DNA of 64,000 bases from NCBI RefSeq assembly GCF_008728195.1, contig NZ_CP031598.1:2232001-2296000 (forward strand), in the 5' to 3' direction. Of the stretch, positions 44,215 through 55,111 are shown piece by piece. The notes under the pieces were generated by a model. The model was not told the origin of the DNA. It saw nothing but the letters and a program-made list of their open reading frames with translations, and searched no databases. The number at the start of each line of letters is the position of its first letter. Within the stretch, counting starts at the first letter, position 1. Position numbers and translations under genes: made by a program. Origin of the DNA: Roseovarius indicus (GTDB taxonomy: Bacteria > Pseudomonadota > Alphaproteobacteria > Rhodobacterales > Rhodobacteraceae).

Positions 44215-45569
44215 GCTGACACCTCCAACACGCTCGTCGCCTGACCCTGATCCTCGTGGAAGTACCGCCCCAGCAGGTTCCGCGCACTCTCCAGCCGGTA
44301 CCGGGCCGAGGCGCGCATGTCGGAAAGCGGGGTGAAATCCGTCTCCCACGCCTCCGCCGCGGCCTCCACCGTTTCCAGCGTCCAGGGCTGACCGACAATC
44401 GCCGCCTCCACATGCGCCGCGCGCTTCGGAACCCCCGCCATGCCACCAAACGCAATCCGCGCCCCGCTCACAACGCCATCCTCGACGGTGATGTTGAAAC
44501 ACCCGCACACGGCGGAAATATCCTGATCGAACCGTTTCGACAGCTTGTAACAGCGCAACCGGTCGGCCTGCGCCGGAATGGTCACCGCCTCGACGAACTC
44601 GCCCTTGGCCCGATCCTGCTTGCCATAGTCGAGGAAGAAATCCTCAAGCGGCAGCTCCCGCCGCACATCGCCCTTCCGCAGATGCAACACCGCCCCCAGC
44701 GCAATCAACGCTGGCGGCCCGTCGCCAATGGGCGACCCATTGGCAATATTCCCGCCAATCGTCGCCGCCCCCCGCACCTGAACAGAGCCATACCGCCGGA
44801 TCAGCCCGGCAAAGTACGGATGCCGCCCGCGCATTTCCCGCATCAGCCGGTCAAGCGTCACCCCCGCGCCCACACGCAGGCCCGCCTCCGTCTCCTCAAC
44901 CTCCTGCAAATCCCGGCAGCGGTGCAGGAACGCCACCGGCGCCAGCTCCCGCAACTGCTTGGTCACCCATAGCCCCACATCCGTGGCGCCCGCCACCAGC
45001 ACCGTCTCCGGCGCCCGCTCCAGCAACGCCGCCAGCTCGTCCGACGTCTCGGGCAAAGCCGGGGCAGAGGCCACCGCCGCCAAATCCTCTCGCAGCCACT
45101 CCGGCACCGGCTCTTTCGCCGCCGCCTCCGCCGCCCGGATGATCGGCGCGTACCCCGTGCACCGGCACAGGTTCCCCGCCAGCGCCGTGTCGAAATCGCT
45201 CTCGCCGTTCAAATGCGCCACCGCCATCGACACGATGAACCCCGGCGTGCAGAACCCGCATTGCGACCCGTGATGTTCGATCATCGCCCGCTGCACCGGG
45301 TGCAGCGTGCCATCCGGCCCGCTGATCCCCTCGACCGTGCGAACGGCTTTCCCATGCAGCTGCGGCAGGAACAGGATGCAGGCGTTCAGCGCCTTCGCCC
45401 CCTGTGCATCGCTCACCATCACCGTGCAGGCGCCGCAATCGCCCTCGTTGCAGCCCTCCTTGGTGCCGGTCAGCCGCCGACGCTCGCGAAGCCAGTCAAG
45501 CAGGGTCTCGGTGGGCGACACCCCGGCAAGTTCGATGGCCTCCCCGTTCAACCGAAAGGAAATGTCCAT
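44211..45569 (-). CDS. xdhA: Xanthine dehydrogenase small subunit (2Fe-2S and FAD)
   Basis: The 452-residue subunit has the plant-ferredoxin-type cluster ligands C40, C45, C48 and C64 and the second cluster ligands C104, C107, C135 and C137 (CGFCTPG and CRCTGY). An FAD-binding domain follows ([28 protein letters not shown]). It passes electrons from the molybdenum subunit to NAD. The ATG at 45569 is preferred over a GTG two codons upstream; no strong Shine-Dalgarno decides it. It is the first gene of the operon. Confidence 0.95.
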   Translation of the reverse strand: MDISFRLNGEAIELAGVSPTETLLDWLRERRRLTGTKEGCNEGDCGACTVMVSDAQGAKALNACILFLPQLHGKAVRTVEGISGPDGTLHPVQRAMIEHHGSQCGFCTPGFIVSMAVAHLNGESDFDTALAGNLCRCTGYAPIIRAAEAAAKEPVPEWLREDLAAVASAPALPETSDELAALLERAPETVLVAGATDVGLWVTKQLRELAPVAFLHRCRDLQEVEETEAGLRVGAGVTLDRLMREMRGRHPYFAGLIRRYGSVQVRGAATIGGNIANGSPIGDGPPALIALGAVLHLRKGDVRRELPLEDFFLDYGKQDRAKGEFVEAVTIPAQADRLRCYKLSKRFDQDISAVCGCFNITVEDGVVSGARIAFGGMAGVPKRAAHVEAAIVGQPWTLETVEAAAEAWETDFTPLSDMRASARYRLESARNLLGRYFHEDQGQATSVLEVSA

Positions 45570-45949
45570 AAGCACATATGCCTGCCGCGTTACCTCCGCC
45601 CTTTTCTGGTGCGCTCCCCCGATGCGGCGTAGAGGGGCGCGGGCTTACCTGACGAACAGGCTATGCGGGCAATTCGCGGCTTGGCAAGGATTGAGTGGGC
45701 CCGCGAAACGGGCAAACGGGCACGACGTAACGTCTCGCAGACGGCGCGTGACGCAAGGGAAATCAAGGGCTTGAGCCGGGCGCGCCCCGATTGCCTTGGA
45801 ATCGGAGGAAGTGTTTCAGACCGGGGCGGGCAATGCATTTGCCCAAACTCAGGGCGAATGGGCCGCCGGGCGCCATGGGGCAGGGTGCCGCCGGGGAAGG
45901 GAACGATCCCCTATTTCCACCGCCCCCGCGCCTGCCGTAAGCTGAGCCC
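45570..45949. other. Gene-free divergent region between xdhA and dnaE
   Basis: About 380 bases separate the two divergent starts. I see a short palindrome GGGCAATGCATTTGCCC at 45828-45844 and several GC-rich inverted repeats near 45860-45910, but no riboswitch core or small gene that I can support. Promoters for both genes must lie here. Confidence 0.6.
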
Positions 45950-48900
45950 ATGAGCAGCACCCCCCGATTCATCCACCTCCGCGTCCATACCGAATACTCC
46001 CTCCTCGAAGGCGCCGTGCGGCTGAAAAAGCTGCCGGGCCTGTGCGAGGCGGCCGACATGCCGGCCGTGGCCGTCACCGACACCAACAACATGTTCGCGG
46101 CGCTCGAATTCTCGGTCACGGCCCAGGGGGCGGGCATCCAGCCGATCATGGGCTGCCAGGTCGATGTGCAATACGTCACCCCCGCGCCGGGCGAACGCCC
46201 GAAAGCCCCGGCGCCCGTCGTGCTGCTCGCGCAGTCCGAGCGCGGCTACGAAAACCTGATGAAGCTCAACTCCTGCCTCTACCTGCGCGGCGACGGGCAG
46301 CTGCCCCATGTCACGGTGGAAGAGCTGGAGCGCCATTCCGAGGCCGTCATCTGCCTCTCCGGCGGCCCTGATGGCCCGGTGGGCCGCCTCCTGCAGGCGG
46401 GCCAGCGCCCCGCCGCCGAAACGCTCATGCGCGACCTGCACAAGGCCTTCGGCGACCGGCTTTACGTGGAACTCCAGCGCCACCCCGGCGAGGCCGGCGC
46501 GCCCGAGAACGAACGCCTGACGGAACGCGGCTTCGTCGAGATGGCCTACGCGATGAACATCCCGCTCGTCGCCACCAACGACGTCTATTTCCCGCAGGAA
46601 AAGATGTACGAGGCCCACGACGCCATGATCTGCGTCGCCGAGGGCGCCTATGTCGACCAGTCCCAGCCCCGCCGCCGCCTGACCGCCCAGCACTATTTCA
46701 AGTCGCCGCAGGAGATGGCCACGCTCTTCGCCGACCTGCCCGAGGCCATCGAGAACACCGTCAAGATCGCCAAGCGCTGCGCCTTCGGCGCCTACCGGCG
46801 CGACCCGATCCTGCCGCGCTTCGCCGATGACGAGGTCGACGAGCTGCGCCGTCAGGCCAAGGAAGGGCTGGAAGCCCGCCTCGCCGTCATCCCCCACGCC
46901 GCACCGGTGGAAGAGTACGAGAAGCGCCTCGAATTCGAGCTGGGCATCATCGAAGGCATGGGCTTCCCCGGTTACTTCCTGATCGTGGCCGACTTCATCA
47001 AGTGGGGGAAGGAACACGACATTCCCGTGGGCCCCGGCCGGGGCTCGGGCGCGGGCTCCCTCGTGGCCTATGCGCTCACCATCACCGACCTCGACCCGCT
47101 GCGCTACTCGCTGCTCTTCGAACGGTTCCTCAACCCCGAGCGGGTCTCCATGCCCGACTTCGACATCGACTTCTGCATGGACCGCCGCGAGGAGGTGATC
47201 CAGTACGTCCAGCGCAAATACGGCCGCGACAAGGTGGGCCAGATCATCACCTTCGGCGCACTGCTCTCCAAGGCCGCCGTCCGCGACATCGGCCGCGTCC
47301 TGCAAATGCCCTATGGTCAGGTCGACCGCCTCTCCAAGATGATCCCCGTCGAGGGCGTCAAACCCGTCTCGATCGAAAAGGCCCTGCAACAGGAAGACCG
47401 CCTCCGCGAAGAGGCCCGCTCCGAAGAAGTGGTCGACCGCCTCCTGAAATACGGCATGCAGGTCGAGGGCCTCCTGCGCAACGCCTCCACCCACGCCGCC
47501 GGCGTGGTGATCGGCGACCGCCCCCTTGATGAGCTGGTGCCCCTCTACCAGGACCCCCGCTCCGACATGCCCGCGACCCAGTTCAACATGAAATGGGTCG
47601 AGCAGGCGGGCCTCGTGAAGTTCGACTTCCTCGGACTCAAGACCCTCACCGTCATTCAAAACGCCATCGAACAGATCCACGCCTCGGGCCGCGACCTGCA
47701 CACCGCCGCCGATGGCAGCACCATCTACGAACCCTTCGACGGGGCCGAGAACGATATCGGCCAGATCCCCCTCGACGACCCCAAGACCTATGAGCTTTAC
47801 GCCCGCGCCAAGACAGTCGCCGTGTTCCAGGTGGAAAGCTCGGGCATGATGGACGCGCTCAAGCGCATGAAACCCACCTGCATCGAGGATATCGTCGCGC
47901 TCGTGGCCCTCTACCGCCCCGGCCCGATGGAGAACATCCCGAAATACTGCGAGGTCAAGAACGGCCTTTCGAAACGCGACTACCTGCACCCCTCGGTCGA
48001 CCATATCCTCGACGAGACGCAGGGCATCATCGTCTACCAGGAACAGGTGATGCAGATCGCGCAGGAGATGGCCGGCTATTCCCTCGGCGGCGCCGACCTT
48101 CTCCGCCGCGCGATGGGCAAGAAGATCCAGGAAGCGATGGATGCCGAGCGGCCCAAGTTCATCGCCGGGGCCAAGGAAAACGGCGTCGACGACGACAAGG
48201 CGCTGGAAGTCTGGAACCTGCTCGACAAATTCGCCAACTACGGCTTCAACAAGTCCCACGCCGCCGCCTACGCCGTCGTCAGCTACCAGACGGCCTGGCT
48301 CAAGGCCAACCACCCGGTCGAGTTCATGGCCGGCGTCATGAACTGCGATATCCACCTCACCGACAAGCTCGCCACCTATTTCGAAGAGGTGAAGCACGCG
48401 CTCGAGCTGCCTTACGTGCCGCCCTGCGTGAACCGCACCGATGCGACCTTCAAGGTCAGGGACGGCGCGCTGCACTACGCGCTGGGCGCGCTCAAGAACG
48501 TGGGCGTCGAGGCCATGCGCCTCATCACCGAGGGCAGGGGAGAGAAACCCTTCGTCACCCTTTTCGACTTCGCCCGCCGCGCCGACCTCAAGCGCATCGG
48601 CAAGCGCCCGCTGGAGATGCTGGCCCGGGCCGGTGCCTTCGACGAGCTCGACCGCAACCGCCGCCGCGTCTTCGATAATGTCGAACGGCTGATGAACTAC
48701 TCCGCCGCGATCCACGAGCAGAAGAACTCCAACCAGGTCTCGCTCTTCGGCGAGGCGGGCGACGACCTGCCCGAGCCGCGGCTTTCCCCGGTCGAAGACT
48801 GGCTCCCCGCCGAACGCCTCACCGAGGAGTTCAAGGCGGTGGGCTTCTACCTCTCCGGCCACCCGCTCGACGACTACGCCGCGCCCTTGAAGCGCAAGGA

Positions 48901-49444
48901 TGTGAAAACCCTGGCCGAGGTCACCGAGCATGCCCGTCGCGGCGCGGCGGTGGTCAAGATGGCGGGCGTCGTCGCCGGCCGGCAGGAACGCCGCTCGGCC
49001 CGCGGCAACCGCTTCGCCTTCGTCCAGCTCTCCGACACCACCGGCAGTTTCGAGGTCACGGTCTTCTCCGACACGCTCGAAGCCTCCCGCGACCACCTGG
49101 AAACCGGCTCCATGGTCGTCCTGACCGTCGAGGCCACGATGGAGGAAGACCAGCTCAAGCTCCTCGCCCGCGTCATCCAGCCCGCCGACACCGTGGTGGC
49201 CGACGCCGGCGCCTCGGGCCTGCGCATCTTCGTCGAGGATGCGGGCGCGGTTCCTTCAGTCGCCACGGTTCTCGAAAAATCCGCCGACGCCAAGGGCGGG
49301 CGCGGCCCGATCTATTTCTGCCTCCTCGATCAGGCGCTGCCCGGCGAGGTGGAAATCGCGGCCGGGCGCGACTACCCGGTCTCGCCCCAGATCAAGGGCG
49401 CCCTGCGCTCCCTGCCGGGCGTCGCCATGGTCGAGGAAATCTGA
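45950..49444 (+). CDS. dnaE: DNA polymerase III subunit alpha
   Basis: The 1164-residue replicative polymerase begins with the PHP domain (FIHLRVHTEYSLLEGAVRL) and carries the polymerase motifs GPGRGSGAGSLVAYAL and PDFDIDFCMDRREEVI with the catalytic aspartates. KSHAAAYAVVSYQTAWLKANHP follows, and an OB-fold domain lies near residue 1000. Length is normal for DnaE1. It appears monocistronic. Confidence 0.97.
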   Translation: MSSTPRFIHLRVHTEYSLLEGAVRLKKLPGLCEAADMPAVAVTDTNNMFAALEFSVTAQGAGIQPIMGCQVDVQYVTPAPGERPKAPAPVVLLAQSERGYENLMKLNSCLYLRGDGQLPHVTVEELERHSEAVICLSGGPDGPVGRLLQAGQRPAAETLMRDLHKAFGDRLYVELQRHPGEAGAPENERLTERGFVEMAYAMNIPLVATNDVYFPQEKMYEAHDAMICVAEGAYVDQSQPRRRLTAQHYFKSPQEMATLFADLPEAIENTVKIAKRCAFGAYRRDPILPRFADDEVDELRRQAKEGLEARLAVIPHAAPVEEYEKRLEFELGIIEGMGFPGYFLIVADFIKWGKEHDIPVGPGRGSGAGSLVAYALTITDLDPLRYSLLFERFLNPERVSMPDFDIDFCMDRREEVIQYVQRKYGRDKVGQIITFGALLSKAAVRDIGRVLQMPYGQVDRLSKMIPVEGVKPVSIEKALQQEDRLREEARSEEVVDRLLKYGMQVEGLLRNASTHAAGVVIGDRPLDELVPLYQDPRSDMPATQFNMKWVEQAGLVKFDFLGLKTLTVIQNAIEQIHASGRDLHTAADGSTIYEPFDGAENDIGQIPLDDPKTYELYARAKTVAVFQVESSGMMDALKRMKPTCIEDIVALVALYRPGPMENIPKYCEVKNGLSKRDYLHPSVDHILDETQGIIVYQEQVMQIAQEMAGYSLGGADLLRRAMGKKIQEAMDAERPKFIAGAKENGVDDDKALEVWNLLDKFANYGFNKSHAAAYAVVSYQTAWLKANHPVEFMAGVMNCDIHLTDKLATYFEEVKHALELPYVPPCVNRTDATFKVRDGALHYALGALKNVGVEAMRLITEGRGEKPFVTLFDFARRADLKRIGKRPLEMLARAGAFDELDRNRRRVFDNVERLMNYSAAIHEQKNSNQVSLFGEAGDDLPEPRLSPVEDWLPAERLTEEFKAVGFYLSGHPLDDYAAPLKRKDVKTLAEVTEHARRGAAVVKMAGVVAGRQERRSARGNRFAFVQLSDTTGSFEVTVFSDTLEASRDHLETGSMVVLTVEATMEEDQLKLLARVIQPADTVVADAGASGLRIFVEDAGAVPSVATVLEKSADAKGGRGPIYFCLLDQALPGEVEIAAGRDYPVSPQIKGALRSLPGVAMVEEI

Positions 49445-49557
49445 CCGCCCGCGGGCAAATGCCCGAAATGGCAGGCGTTTGCCCACGGGCTGGACGGGGC
49501 CGTATGGCGCGGATAAGCTCCGCGCCATCGAACCACCGGAGGGGGATTTCCTTGGCA

Positions 49558-50319
49558 ATGCGCATTGCGTCGGCCTGTCTGTCACTGATGCTCGTGGCCT
49601 CCTGCGGGGCCGAGATGGCCGAGGTACCGCGGCTGGCCGATGAGTCCATCGCGGAAGACGCGCCGAAAATGTCGGTCGCCGCGCAGCGCAGCCCGCAGCC
49701 CTCCACCGGCGGCTTCCTCTCGGCCCTCTTCGGCGGCACCCGGCAGGCGCCCCAGCCCGAAGCCGCGGCCCCGGGCAGCACCGAGGCCGACGTCACCGAG
49801 GCCTCCGTCCCGGCCGCCGACGCCGTGAAAAGCGACATCGCCTTCGGCACCCGGCTGCCCTATGGCAGGGTCGCGAAAATCTGCGGCGTCGCCGACCGCC
49901 AGCTTGGCGAGAAAATCGCCCAATACCCCGAGCGCCGCCCGAAACACCGGCTCTACGACAGCGCCCCGGGAAGCACCCGGCCGCACACCTTCTACATCAC
50001 CGGCTTCGACGACGGCTGCGCGCGGCAGTTCACCGCCGCGATGGCCGTTTTCGGCTCGGTCGAAATGCATGAACAGCTGCGCTATGGCCTGCCGGCCGAG
50101 GTGCAGCCCTATTCCGACACCGACAAGGCCTATGAGAAACTCAAGCGCCGGGTCTGCAACAAGCCGCGCCGCAAGCCCTGCGGAAGCCGCATCGGCCAGA
50201 TGGCCAAGGATACCGTCTTCCTCAGCGTCTATGAACGCTTCGGCGGCAATTCCCAATGGATGAACATCCTGCTCCACGGCGGCGACATCGTCGCCCAGGA
50301 CCGCAAGTCAGGTCTCTGA
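49558..50319 (+). CDS. Putative lipoprotein of unknown function
   Basis: The 253-residue protein has a lipoprotein signal peptide ending in LMLVASC, with Cys at about residue 17 as the lipidated residue. A Pro/Ala/Glu-rich linker (about 50-90) and a conserved-looking globular domain with four cysteines (KICGVAD, DDGCARQ, RRVCNK, KPCGSR) follow. The start may also be TTG at 49552, which is better spaced from GGAGGGGG (49538-49545). I do not recognise the domain. It is probably anchored in the inner or outer membrane. Confidence 0.75.
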   Translation: MRIASACLSLMLVASCGAEMAEVPRLADESIAEDAPKMSVAAQRSPQPSTGGFLSALFGGTRQAPQPEAAAPGSTEADVTEASVPAADAVKSDIAFGTRLPYGRVAKICGVADRQLGEKIAQYPERRPKHRLYDSAPGSTRPHTFYITGFDDGCARQFTAAMAVFGSVEMHEQLRYGLPAEVQPYSDTDKAYEKLKRRVCNKPRRKPCGSRIGQMAKDTVFLSVYERFGGNSQWMNILLHGGDIVAQDRKSGL

Positions 50320-50331
50320 GGCCGGGCCGCC

Positions 50332-50526
50332 TCAGTAATGCGGCGGCCGCTCGTCGCCAAAGGCCGCGGCGCCGGAACTGTCGCTCTCCCGCTCCGCCTC
50401 CCGCTGCAACAGCAGCGCCACCCGCCGCTTCAATTGGCCGATTTCGGTTTCCTGCCGGGCCACGACGTCGGACAGGTCGTCGACGACGCGGGCCAGGTTG
50501 GCGATGTGTTCTTCAAGCTCCTGCAT
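50332..50526 (-). CDS. slyX: SlyX family protein
   Basis: The 64-residue protein is a short coiled coil (MQELEEHIANLARVVDDLSD, then RQETEIGQLKRRVALLL) ending in the RPPHY motif that is diagnostic of SlyX. Its function is unknown. The ATG at 50526 is chosen from the family start; it is convergent with the lipoprotein gene. Confidence 0.88.
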   Translation of the reverse strand: MQELEEHIANLARVVDDLSDVVARQETEIGQLKRRVALLLQREAERESDSSGAAAFGDERPPHY

Positions 50527-50674
50527 GGGGGCATGTAAGAGCGATCGGCGGAACGGGTCAAGCACGGGCGGTGGGAAGCCGCTTTGCGCTGCGGCCCGGG
50601 GCCTCCTGCCGCTTGCCCCTTCACGCCCCTTCGGCTAGACCGCGCGGCGAATGGCACCGGCAAGGACCCGCAAG

Positions 50675-52165
50675 ATGGCCAAGACCAAGAAACAGCCCCG
50701 CCCCAAGGCCGAAACCCCCAAGGGGTTCCGCGACTATTTCGGCGCGGAAGTCAGCGAACGCGCAGAGATGCTGCAGAAGATCGCGGCGGTCTACCATCGC
50801 TACGGGTTCGACGCGCTGGAATCGAGCGCGGTCGAGACGGTCGAGGCGCTTGGCAAGTTCCTCCCCGATGTCGACCGCCCCAACGAGGGCGTCTTCGCCT
50901 GGCAGGAAGCCGATGAGGACGGCAAGGGCGACTGGCTCGCCCTCCGCTATGACCTGACCGCGCCCTTGGCCCGCGTCTACGCCCAGCACCGCAACGACCT
51001 GCCGACCCCCTACCGCCGCTTCGCAATGGGGCCGGTCTGGCGCAACGAAAAGCCGGGTCCGGGCCGCTACCGCCAGTTCTACCAATGCGACGCCGACACC
51101 GTCGGCACCGCCAGTATGGCCGCCGATTCCGAGATCTGCGCCATGCTCGCCGACACGCTGGAAGAGGTCGGCATCCCGCGCGGCGATTACCTGATCCGGG
51201 TGAACAACCGGAAGGTTCTGAACGGCGTGCTGGAAAGCATGGGGCTTGCGGACGACGAAGAGCGCAGCGCCGCCGTCATGCGCACCATCGACAAGTTCGA
51301 CAAGGTGGGCGAAGCCGGCGTGCGCGAGCTGCTCGGCAAGGGCCGGCTCGACGCGTCGGGCGCCTATATCGACGGGGTAGGGCTCACCGACGATCAGGCC
51401 GACCCCGTGCTGACCTTCCTGACCTCCAAGGCCGACGACATGGCCGAAACCTTCGCCAACCTCCGCAAAGCGGTCGGCGACAGCACGATGGGGCAGGAAG
51501 GCGTCGCCGAACTCGAACAGATCGCCGACCTCCTCGCCGCCCAGGGCTACGGCCCCGACCGCATCGTCATCGACCCCTCCGTCGTGCGCGGCCTCGGCTA
51601 CTACACCGGCCCCGTCTTCGAGGCCGAGCTCACCTTCGAGATCTTCGACGAAAAAGGCCGAAAGCGCCAGTTCGGCTCCGTCGCCGGCGGCGGCCGGTAC
51701 GACGACCTCGTCAAGCGCTTCACCGGCCAGGCCGTTCCCGCTACCGGCATCTCCATCGGCGTCGACCGCCTGCTCGCCGCGCTGCGCGAAAAGGGCCGCA
51801 TCGGCGGCACCGCCACCGGCCCCGTCGTCGTCACCGTGATGGACCGCGACCGCATGGCCGATTACCAGGCGATGGTCGGCGAACTCCGCCAGGCCGGCAT
51901 CCGCGCCGAGGTCTATCTCGGCAATCCGAAGAACTTCGGCAACCAGCTCAAATACGCCGACAAGCGCAACTCCCCCGTCGCCATCATCGAGGGCGGCGAC
52001 GAAAAGGAGAAGGGCATCGTCCAGATCAAGGACCTGGTCCTTGGCGCAAAAATCGCCGAGAACGCCACGCTCGAGGAGTGGAAGGAACGCCCCAGCCAGT
52101 TCGAGGTCCCGCGCGGCGACATGGTCGCCAAGGTCCGCGAAATCCTGGACGGGCAGGGCGGATGA
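50675..52165 (+). CDS. hisS: Histidyl-tRNA synthetase
   Basis: This 496-residue class II synthetase charges tRNA(His). Motif 1 lies around KGFRDYF and the following helix, motif 2 is [20 protein letters not shown], the histidine-A motif is [12 protein letters not shown], and motif 3 is [10 protein letters not shown]. The anticodon-binding domain occupies the C-terminal 100 residues. The ATG at 50675 is preceded by AAGGA; one at 50651 is also in frame. Its stop overlaps hisZ by ATGA. Confidence 0.96.
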   Translation: MAKTKKQPRPKAETPKGFRDYFGAEVSERAEMLQKIAAVYHRYGFDALESSAVETVEALGKFLPDVDRPNEGVFAWQEADEDGKGDWLALRYDLTAPLARVYAQHRNDLPTPYRRFAMGPVWRNEKPGPGRYRQFYQCDADTVGTASMAADSEICAMLADTLEEVGIPRGDYLIRVNNRKVLNGVLESMGLADDEERSAAVMRTIDKFDKVGEAGVRELLGKGRLDASGAYIDGVGLTDDQADPVLTFLTSKADDMAETFANLRKAVGDSTMGQEGVAELEQIADLLAAQGYGPDRIVIDPSVVRGLGYYTGPVFEAELTFEIFDEKGRKRQFGSVAGGGRYDDLVKRFTGQAVPATGISIGVDRLLAALREKGRIGGTATGPVVVTVMDRDRMADYQAMVGELRQAGIRAEVYLGNPKNFGNQLKYADKRNSPVAIIEGGDEKEKGIVQIKDLVLGAKIAENATLEEWKERPSQFEVPRGDMVAKVREILDGQGG

Positions 52166-53247
52166 CCAACCGTGCCGCGATCCGGGCCGAGGCGATGCGC
52201 CTGCGCGGCCTGTTCGAGGCGGCGGGGGCGGAGCCGGTGGAAACCGGTATCCTGCAACCCGCCGACCTCCTCCTCGATCTCTATGGCGAGGATATCCGCG
52301 CCCGCGCCTATGTCACCTCCGACGCGCTTCGGGGCGAGCAGATGCTGCGCCCCGACTTCACCGTGCCGGTCGTGCAGATGCACATGGCCCACGGCGCCGA
52401 ACCCGCCTGCTACACCTACGCGGGCGAGGTCTTCCGCCGCCAGGAAGATGACCCCGACCGCGCCAACGAATACACCCAGGCCGGCTTCGAGGTCTTCGAC
52501 CGCACCAACCCCGAGGCCGCCGACGCCCGCGTCTTCGCGCTCTTCCACCAGGTGCTCGCACCCCTGAAGCTGCGCGCCGCCACCGGCGATATCGGCATCC
52601 TCATGGCCGCCGTCGAGGGCCTGCGCACCTCCGAACGCCGCAAGGCGGCCCTGCGCCGCCACATCTGGCGCCCCAAACGCTTCCGCGCACTCATCGACCG
52701 CTACGCCGCCCGTGCCCGCGTGCCCGAAAGCCGCGCCGCCCTTTTGGCCGCCACCGACCCGATGGCCCATGCCGCACCGATGATCGGCCTGCGCAGCGAG
52801 ACCGAGATCCGCCAGCGGATCGACATCCTCCGCGAAGACGCCGCCGCCGCCCCCCTTTCGGAAAACGAGGTCGCGCTCCTCGACGCCATCCTCGCCGTGC
52901 GCGAAACCTCCGACAACGCCCTCGAACAGCTCCGCGACATCGCCGTCGACATGCCCGCCATCGCCCCGGCGATCGACCGGCTGGCCCGCCGCCTCGACGC
53001 CCTCGGCGACGCGGGCATCGACGTCACAGCGCTCGATTTCGAGGCCAGCTACGGCCGCACCCAGATGGAATATTACGACGGCTTCGTCTTCGGCTTCTAC
53101 GCCGAACGCCGCCCCGATCTGCCGCCCGTCGCCACAGGCGGCCGCTACGATGCGCTGACCCGGCAACTGGGCCGCGGCCGCGAAATCCCCGCCGTCGGCG
53201 GCGTCATCCGTCCCGGCCTCGTCATCGACCTCGGAGGTGCGGCATGA
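52162..53247 (+). CDS. hisZ: ATP phosphoribosyltransferase regulatory subunit
   Basis: The 361-residue HisZ is a catalytically inactive HisS paralogue that binds short-form HisG and confers feedback by histidine. It keeps the class II synthetase core ([29 protein letters not shown]) but lacks the histidine-specific active-site block. It starts inside the hisS stop and ends 4 bases into hisG (ATGA), so all three are translationally coupled. Confidence 0.93.
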   Translation: MTNRAAIRAEAMRLRGLFEAAGAEPVETGILQPADLLLDLYGEDIRARAYVTSDALRGEQMLRPDFTVPVVQMHMAHGAEPACYTYAGEVFRRQEDDPDRANEYTQAGFEVFDRTNPEAADARVFALFHQVLAPLKLRAATGDIGILMAAVEGLRTSERRKAALRRHIWRPKRFRALIDRYAARARVPESRAALLAATDPMAHAAPMIGLRSETEIRQRIDILREDAAAAPLSENEVALLDAILAVRETSDNALEQLRDIAVDMPAIAPAIDRLARRLDALGDAGIDVTALDFEASYGRTQMEYYDGFVFGFYAERRPDLPPVATGGRYDALTRQLGRGREIPAVGGVIRPGLVIDLGGAA

Positions 53248-53939
53248 GCGTGAAGCTTGGCGTCCCCTCCAAGGGCCGGCTGATGGAGAAGACCTTCGAA
53301 TGGTTCGGCGCCCGCGGCATCGGCCTCGGCCGGGCCGGGTCCGACCGTGAATACGCGGGCTTCGTCGACGGCATCGACAATGTCGAGCTGGTGCTGCTCT
53401 CCGCTGGCGAAATCCCTCGCGAACTGGCGGCGGGCCGCATCCACCTCGGCGTCACCGGCACCGACCTCGTGCGCGAGAAGCTGGGCCAGTGGGAACACCG
53501 GGTCGAGGAACTGGCCGAGCTGGGCTTCGGCCATGCCGACCTCGTCCTCGCCGTCCCCCGCGCCTGGGTCGACGTGGGCACGCTCGACGACCTCGACGCC
53601 GTCGCCGCCGCCTTCCGGGCGAAACACGGCTTCCGCCTGCGCATCGCCACCAAGTACCACCGCCTCGTCCGGGAATTCCTGCGCGAGAACGGCGTCGCCG
53701 ACTACCAGCTCGTCGACAGCCAGGGCGCCACCGAAGGCACCGTCAAGAACGAAACCGCCGAGGCCATCGCCGATATCACCTCGTCGGGCGACACCCTGCG
53801 CGCCAACCACCTCAAGACGCTCGACGACGGGCTGATCCTGCGCAGCCAGGCCACGCTCTTCCGCGCCCGCGGCGTCGACATGGAGCCGGAAGACCGCACG
53901 ACCCTGAAACAACTGATCGCCAAGCTGGGCGTCGACTGA
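53244..53939 (+). CDS. hisG: ATP phosphoribosyltransferase, short form
   Basis: The 231-residue enzyme catalyses the first step of histidine biosynthesis. KLGVPSKGRLMEKT at the N-terminus and the PRPP-binding segment LVDSQGATEGTVKNET are diagnostic. The C-terminal allosteric domain of long HisG is missing, as expected when HisZ is present. It is the last gene of hisS-hisZ-hisG. Confidence 0.95.
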   Translation: MSVKLGVPSKGRLMEKTFEWFGARGIGLGRAGSDREYAGFVDGIDNVELVLLSAGEIPRELAAGRIHLGVTGTDLVREKLGQWEHRVEELAELGFGHADLVLAVPRAWVDVGTLDDLDAVAAAFRAKHGFRLRIATKYHRLVREFLRENGVADYQLVDSQGATEGTVKNETAEAIADITSSGDTLRANHLKTLDDGLILRSQATLFRARGVDMEPEDRTTLKQLIAKLGVD

Positions 53940-54372
53940 GCACGGGGCAGGGCGCCCTCTTCAGGGCACCTGCAAATCCATTGATAAGGGAGTGGCCGCA
54001 AATCGGGCCGGTCAATCACGTCCTTTGCACCGGAGCCTTTGGGCAAAGCTCGACCAAGGCCGGCTGCGAGCGCGATCCTGACCTATCCACGGAGCGCCTG
54101 CGCGGAATCGAGGGCGAAGCCCGCCGCGCATCGACCGTTGGCCGGCAGGCGATTGCCAGCAATTGCCGAGAGGTGGGCCGTCCCGACGGCACGGCGATTT
54201 TGCAGGTCGAGTGCCACGCTCTTGGGTCGGATGTGCTTGGCAGGAATAAAGTGGCAGCTACCAACGTTGGTTCGCCGTACCACGGCCCGTCAATGCGCGG
54301 CTTTTCACCGTCGGGACGCAATGACCGAAAAGTCAAAAAAAGGACCAATACCAGTCGCCAACACCTCCAACG
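53940..54372. other. Gene-free region downstream of hisG
   Basis: About 430 bases carry no convincing gene. A compact hairpin (GCAGGGCGCCCT, loop, AGGGCACCTGC at about 53946-53972) lies just past hisG and may terminate that operon. The rest has a less biased codon pattern in all frames and may be decayed sequence. Confidence 0.55.
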
Positions 54373-54403
54373 AAAAAGGCCCGGATGCGTGAACATCCGG
54401 GCC
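54373..54403 (-). terminator. Intrinsic terminator of the first outer-membrane protein gene
   Basis: GGCCCGGATG (54378-54387) pairs with CATCCGGGCC (54394-54403). On the minus strand TTTTT follows (A-run at 54373-54377). Confidence 0.88.
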
Positions 54404-54426
54404 TCTGGAAACTGGTCTGGTTCAGA

Positions 54427-55014
54427 TCAGAACTTGAAAACCGTCCGCACGGCGACCGAGGTCGCTTCCGCGCTCACCGGGGTGCCGGTGAAGCTGTCGA
54501 AGTCGTGATACAGGACTTCGCCGCCCACGGTCAGGTGATCGCCCACCATGTAGTCATAGCCGCCGCCGACGAAGTAACCGTCGACATCGCCCACGATGTT
54601 GGTGTCCATGTTGGCATAGCCGGTGGTGGCGTAGGCCAGGCCACGGCCCATTTTCAGACCGCCGCGAACCTTGACGCGCATGACGTTTTCCATCTGCACG
54701 CCCGGTGCGATGTTCAGGCTGGTCCAGTCATAGTCGACAGCCGTGCCGAGCACGAAGTTGCCGAAGTCGTAGTCGTAGCCAGCGGTGAAACCGGAGATCC
54801 AGTCGTCGCCGTCGATGGCGGGGAAGTTGGTGTCGACGTTGTAATAGCCGATTTCCGAACCCAGGTAGAAGCCGGTCCAGTTCGGGATCTGCGGAGCGGG
54901 GTCGGCGGGTACGATGACCGGTTGCTCGACGACGGGGTCTTGCAGGCTGCCTGCCAGCGCAGGGCCTGCGGTGGTCAGGGTGGCGGCCACGAACAGGGAA
55001 AGCGCACGTTTCAT
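54427..55014 (-). CDS. Outer-membrane beta-barrel protein (first paralogue)
   Basis: The 195-residue protein has a signal peptide cleaved after AGPALA. A proline-rich linker (EQPVIVPADPAPQIP) leads to NWTGFYLGSEIGY and an alternating beta-strand pattern of about eight strands, ending in VFKF; a C-terminal Phe is the usual outer-membrane insertion signal. It resembles the porin/opacity-type 8-stranded barrel family. A minus-strand promoter is likely near 55112-55139. The adjacent gene encodes a close paralogue. The function is unknown, probably structural or adhesion. Confidence 0.88.
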   Translation of the reverse strand: MKRALSLFVAATLTTAGPALAGSLQDPVVEQPVIVPADPAPQIPNWTGFYLGSEIGYYNVDTNFPAIDGDDWISGFTAGYDYDFGNFVLGTAVDYDWTSLNIAPGVQMENVMRVKVRGGLKMGRGLAYATTGYANMDTNIVGDVDGYFVGGGYDYMVGDHLTVGGEVLYHDFDSFTGTPVSAEATSVAVRTVFKF

Positions 55015-55111
55015 TTTTTGTCCTCACGTTCCGGCCCGCTCGTTCCGAGGCGAGCCTGTTGTGCTTGGTTGAGTGGTGTGTCCGAGCAGGTGCCCGGCGC
55101 TTGGTCATTCT

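Noticed and set aside
45911..49096. Minus-strand 1061-codon open frame opposite dnaE
   Set aside because: It is an antisense shadow of dnaE, whose polymerase motifs are unambiguous.
54016..54396. Minus-strand 126-codon open frame after hisG
   Set aside because: It has no Shine-Dalgarno, starts inside the terminator of the outer-membrane gene and has an Arg/Pro/Ser-rich sequence without family features.
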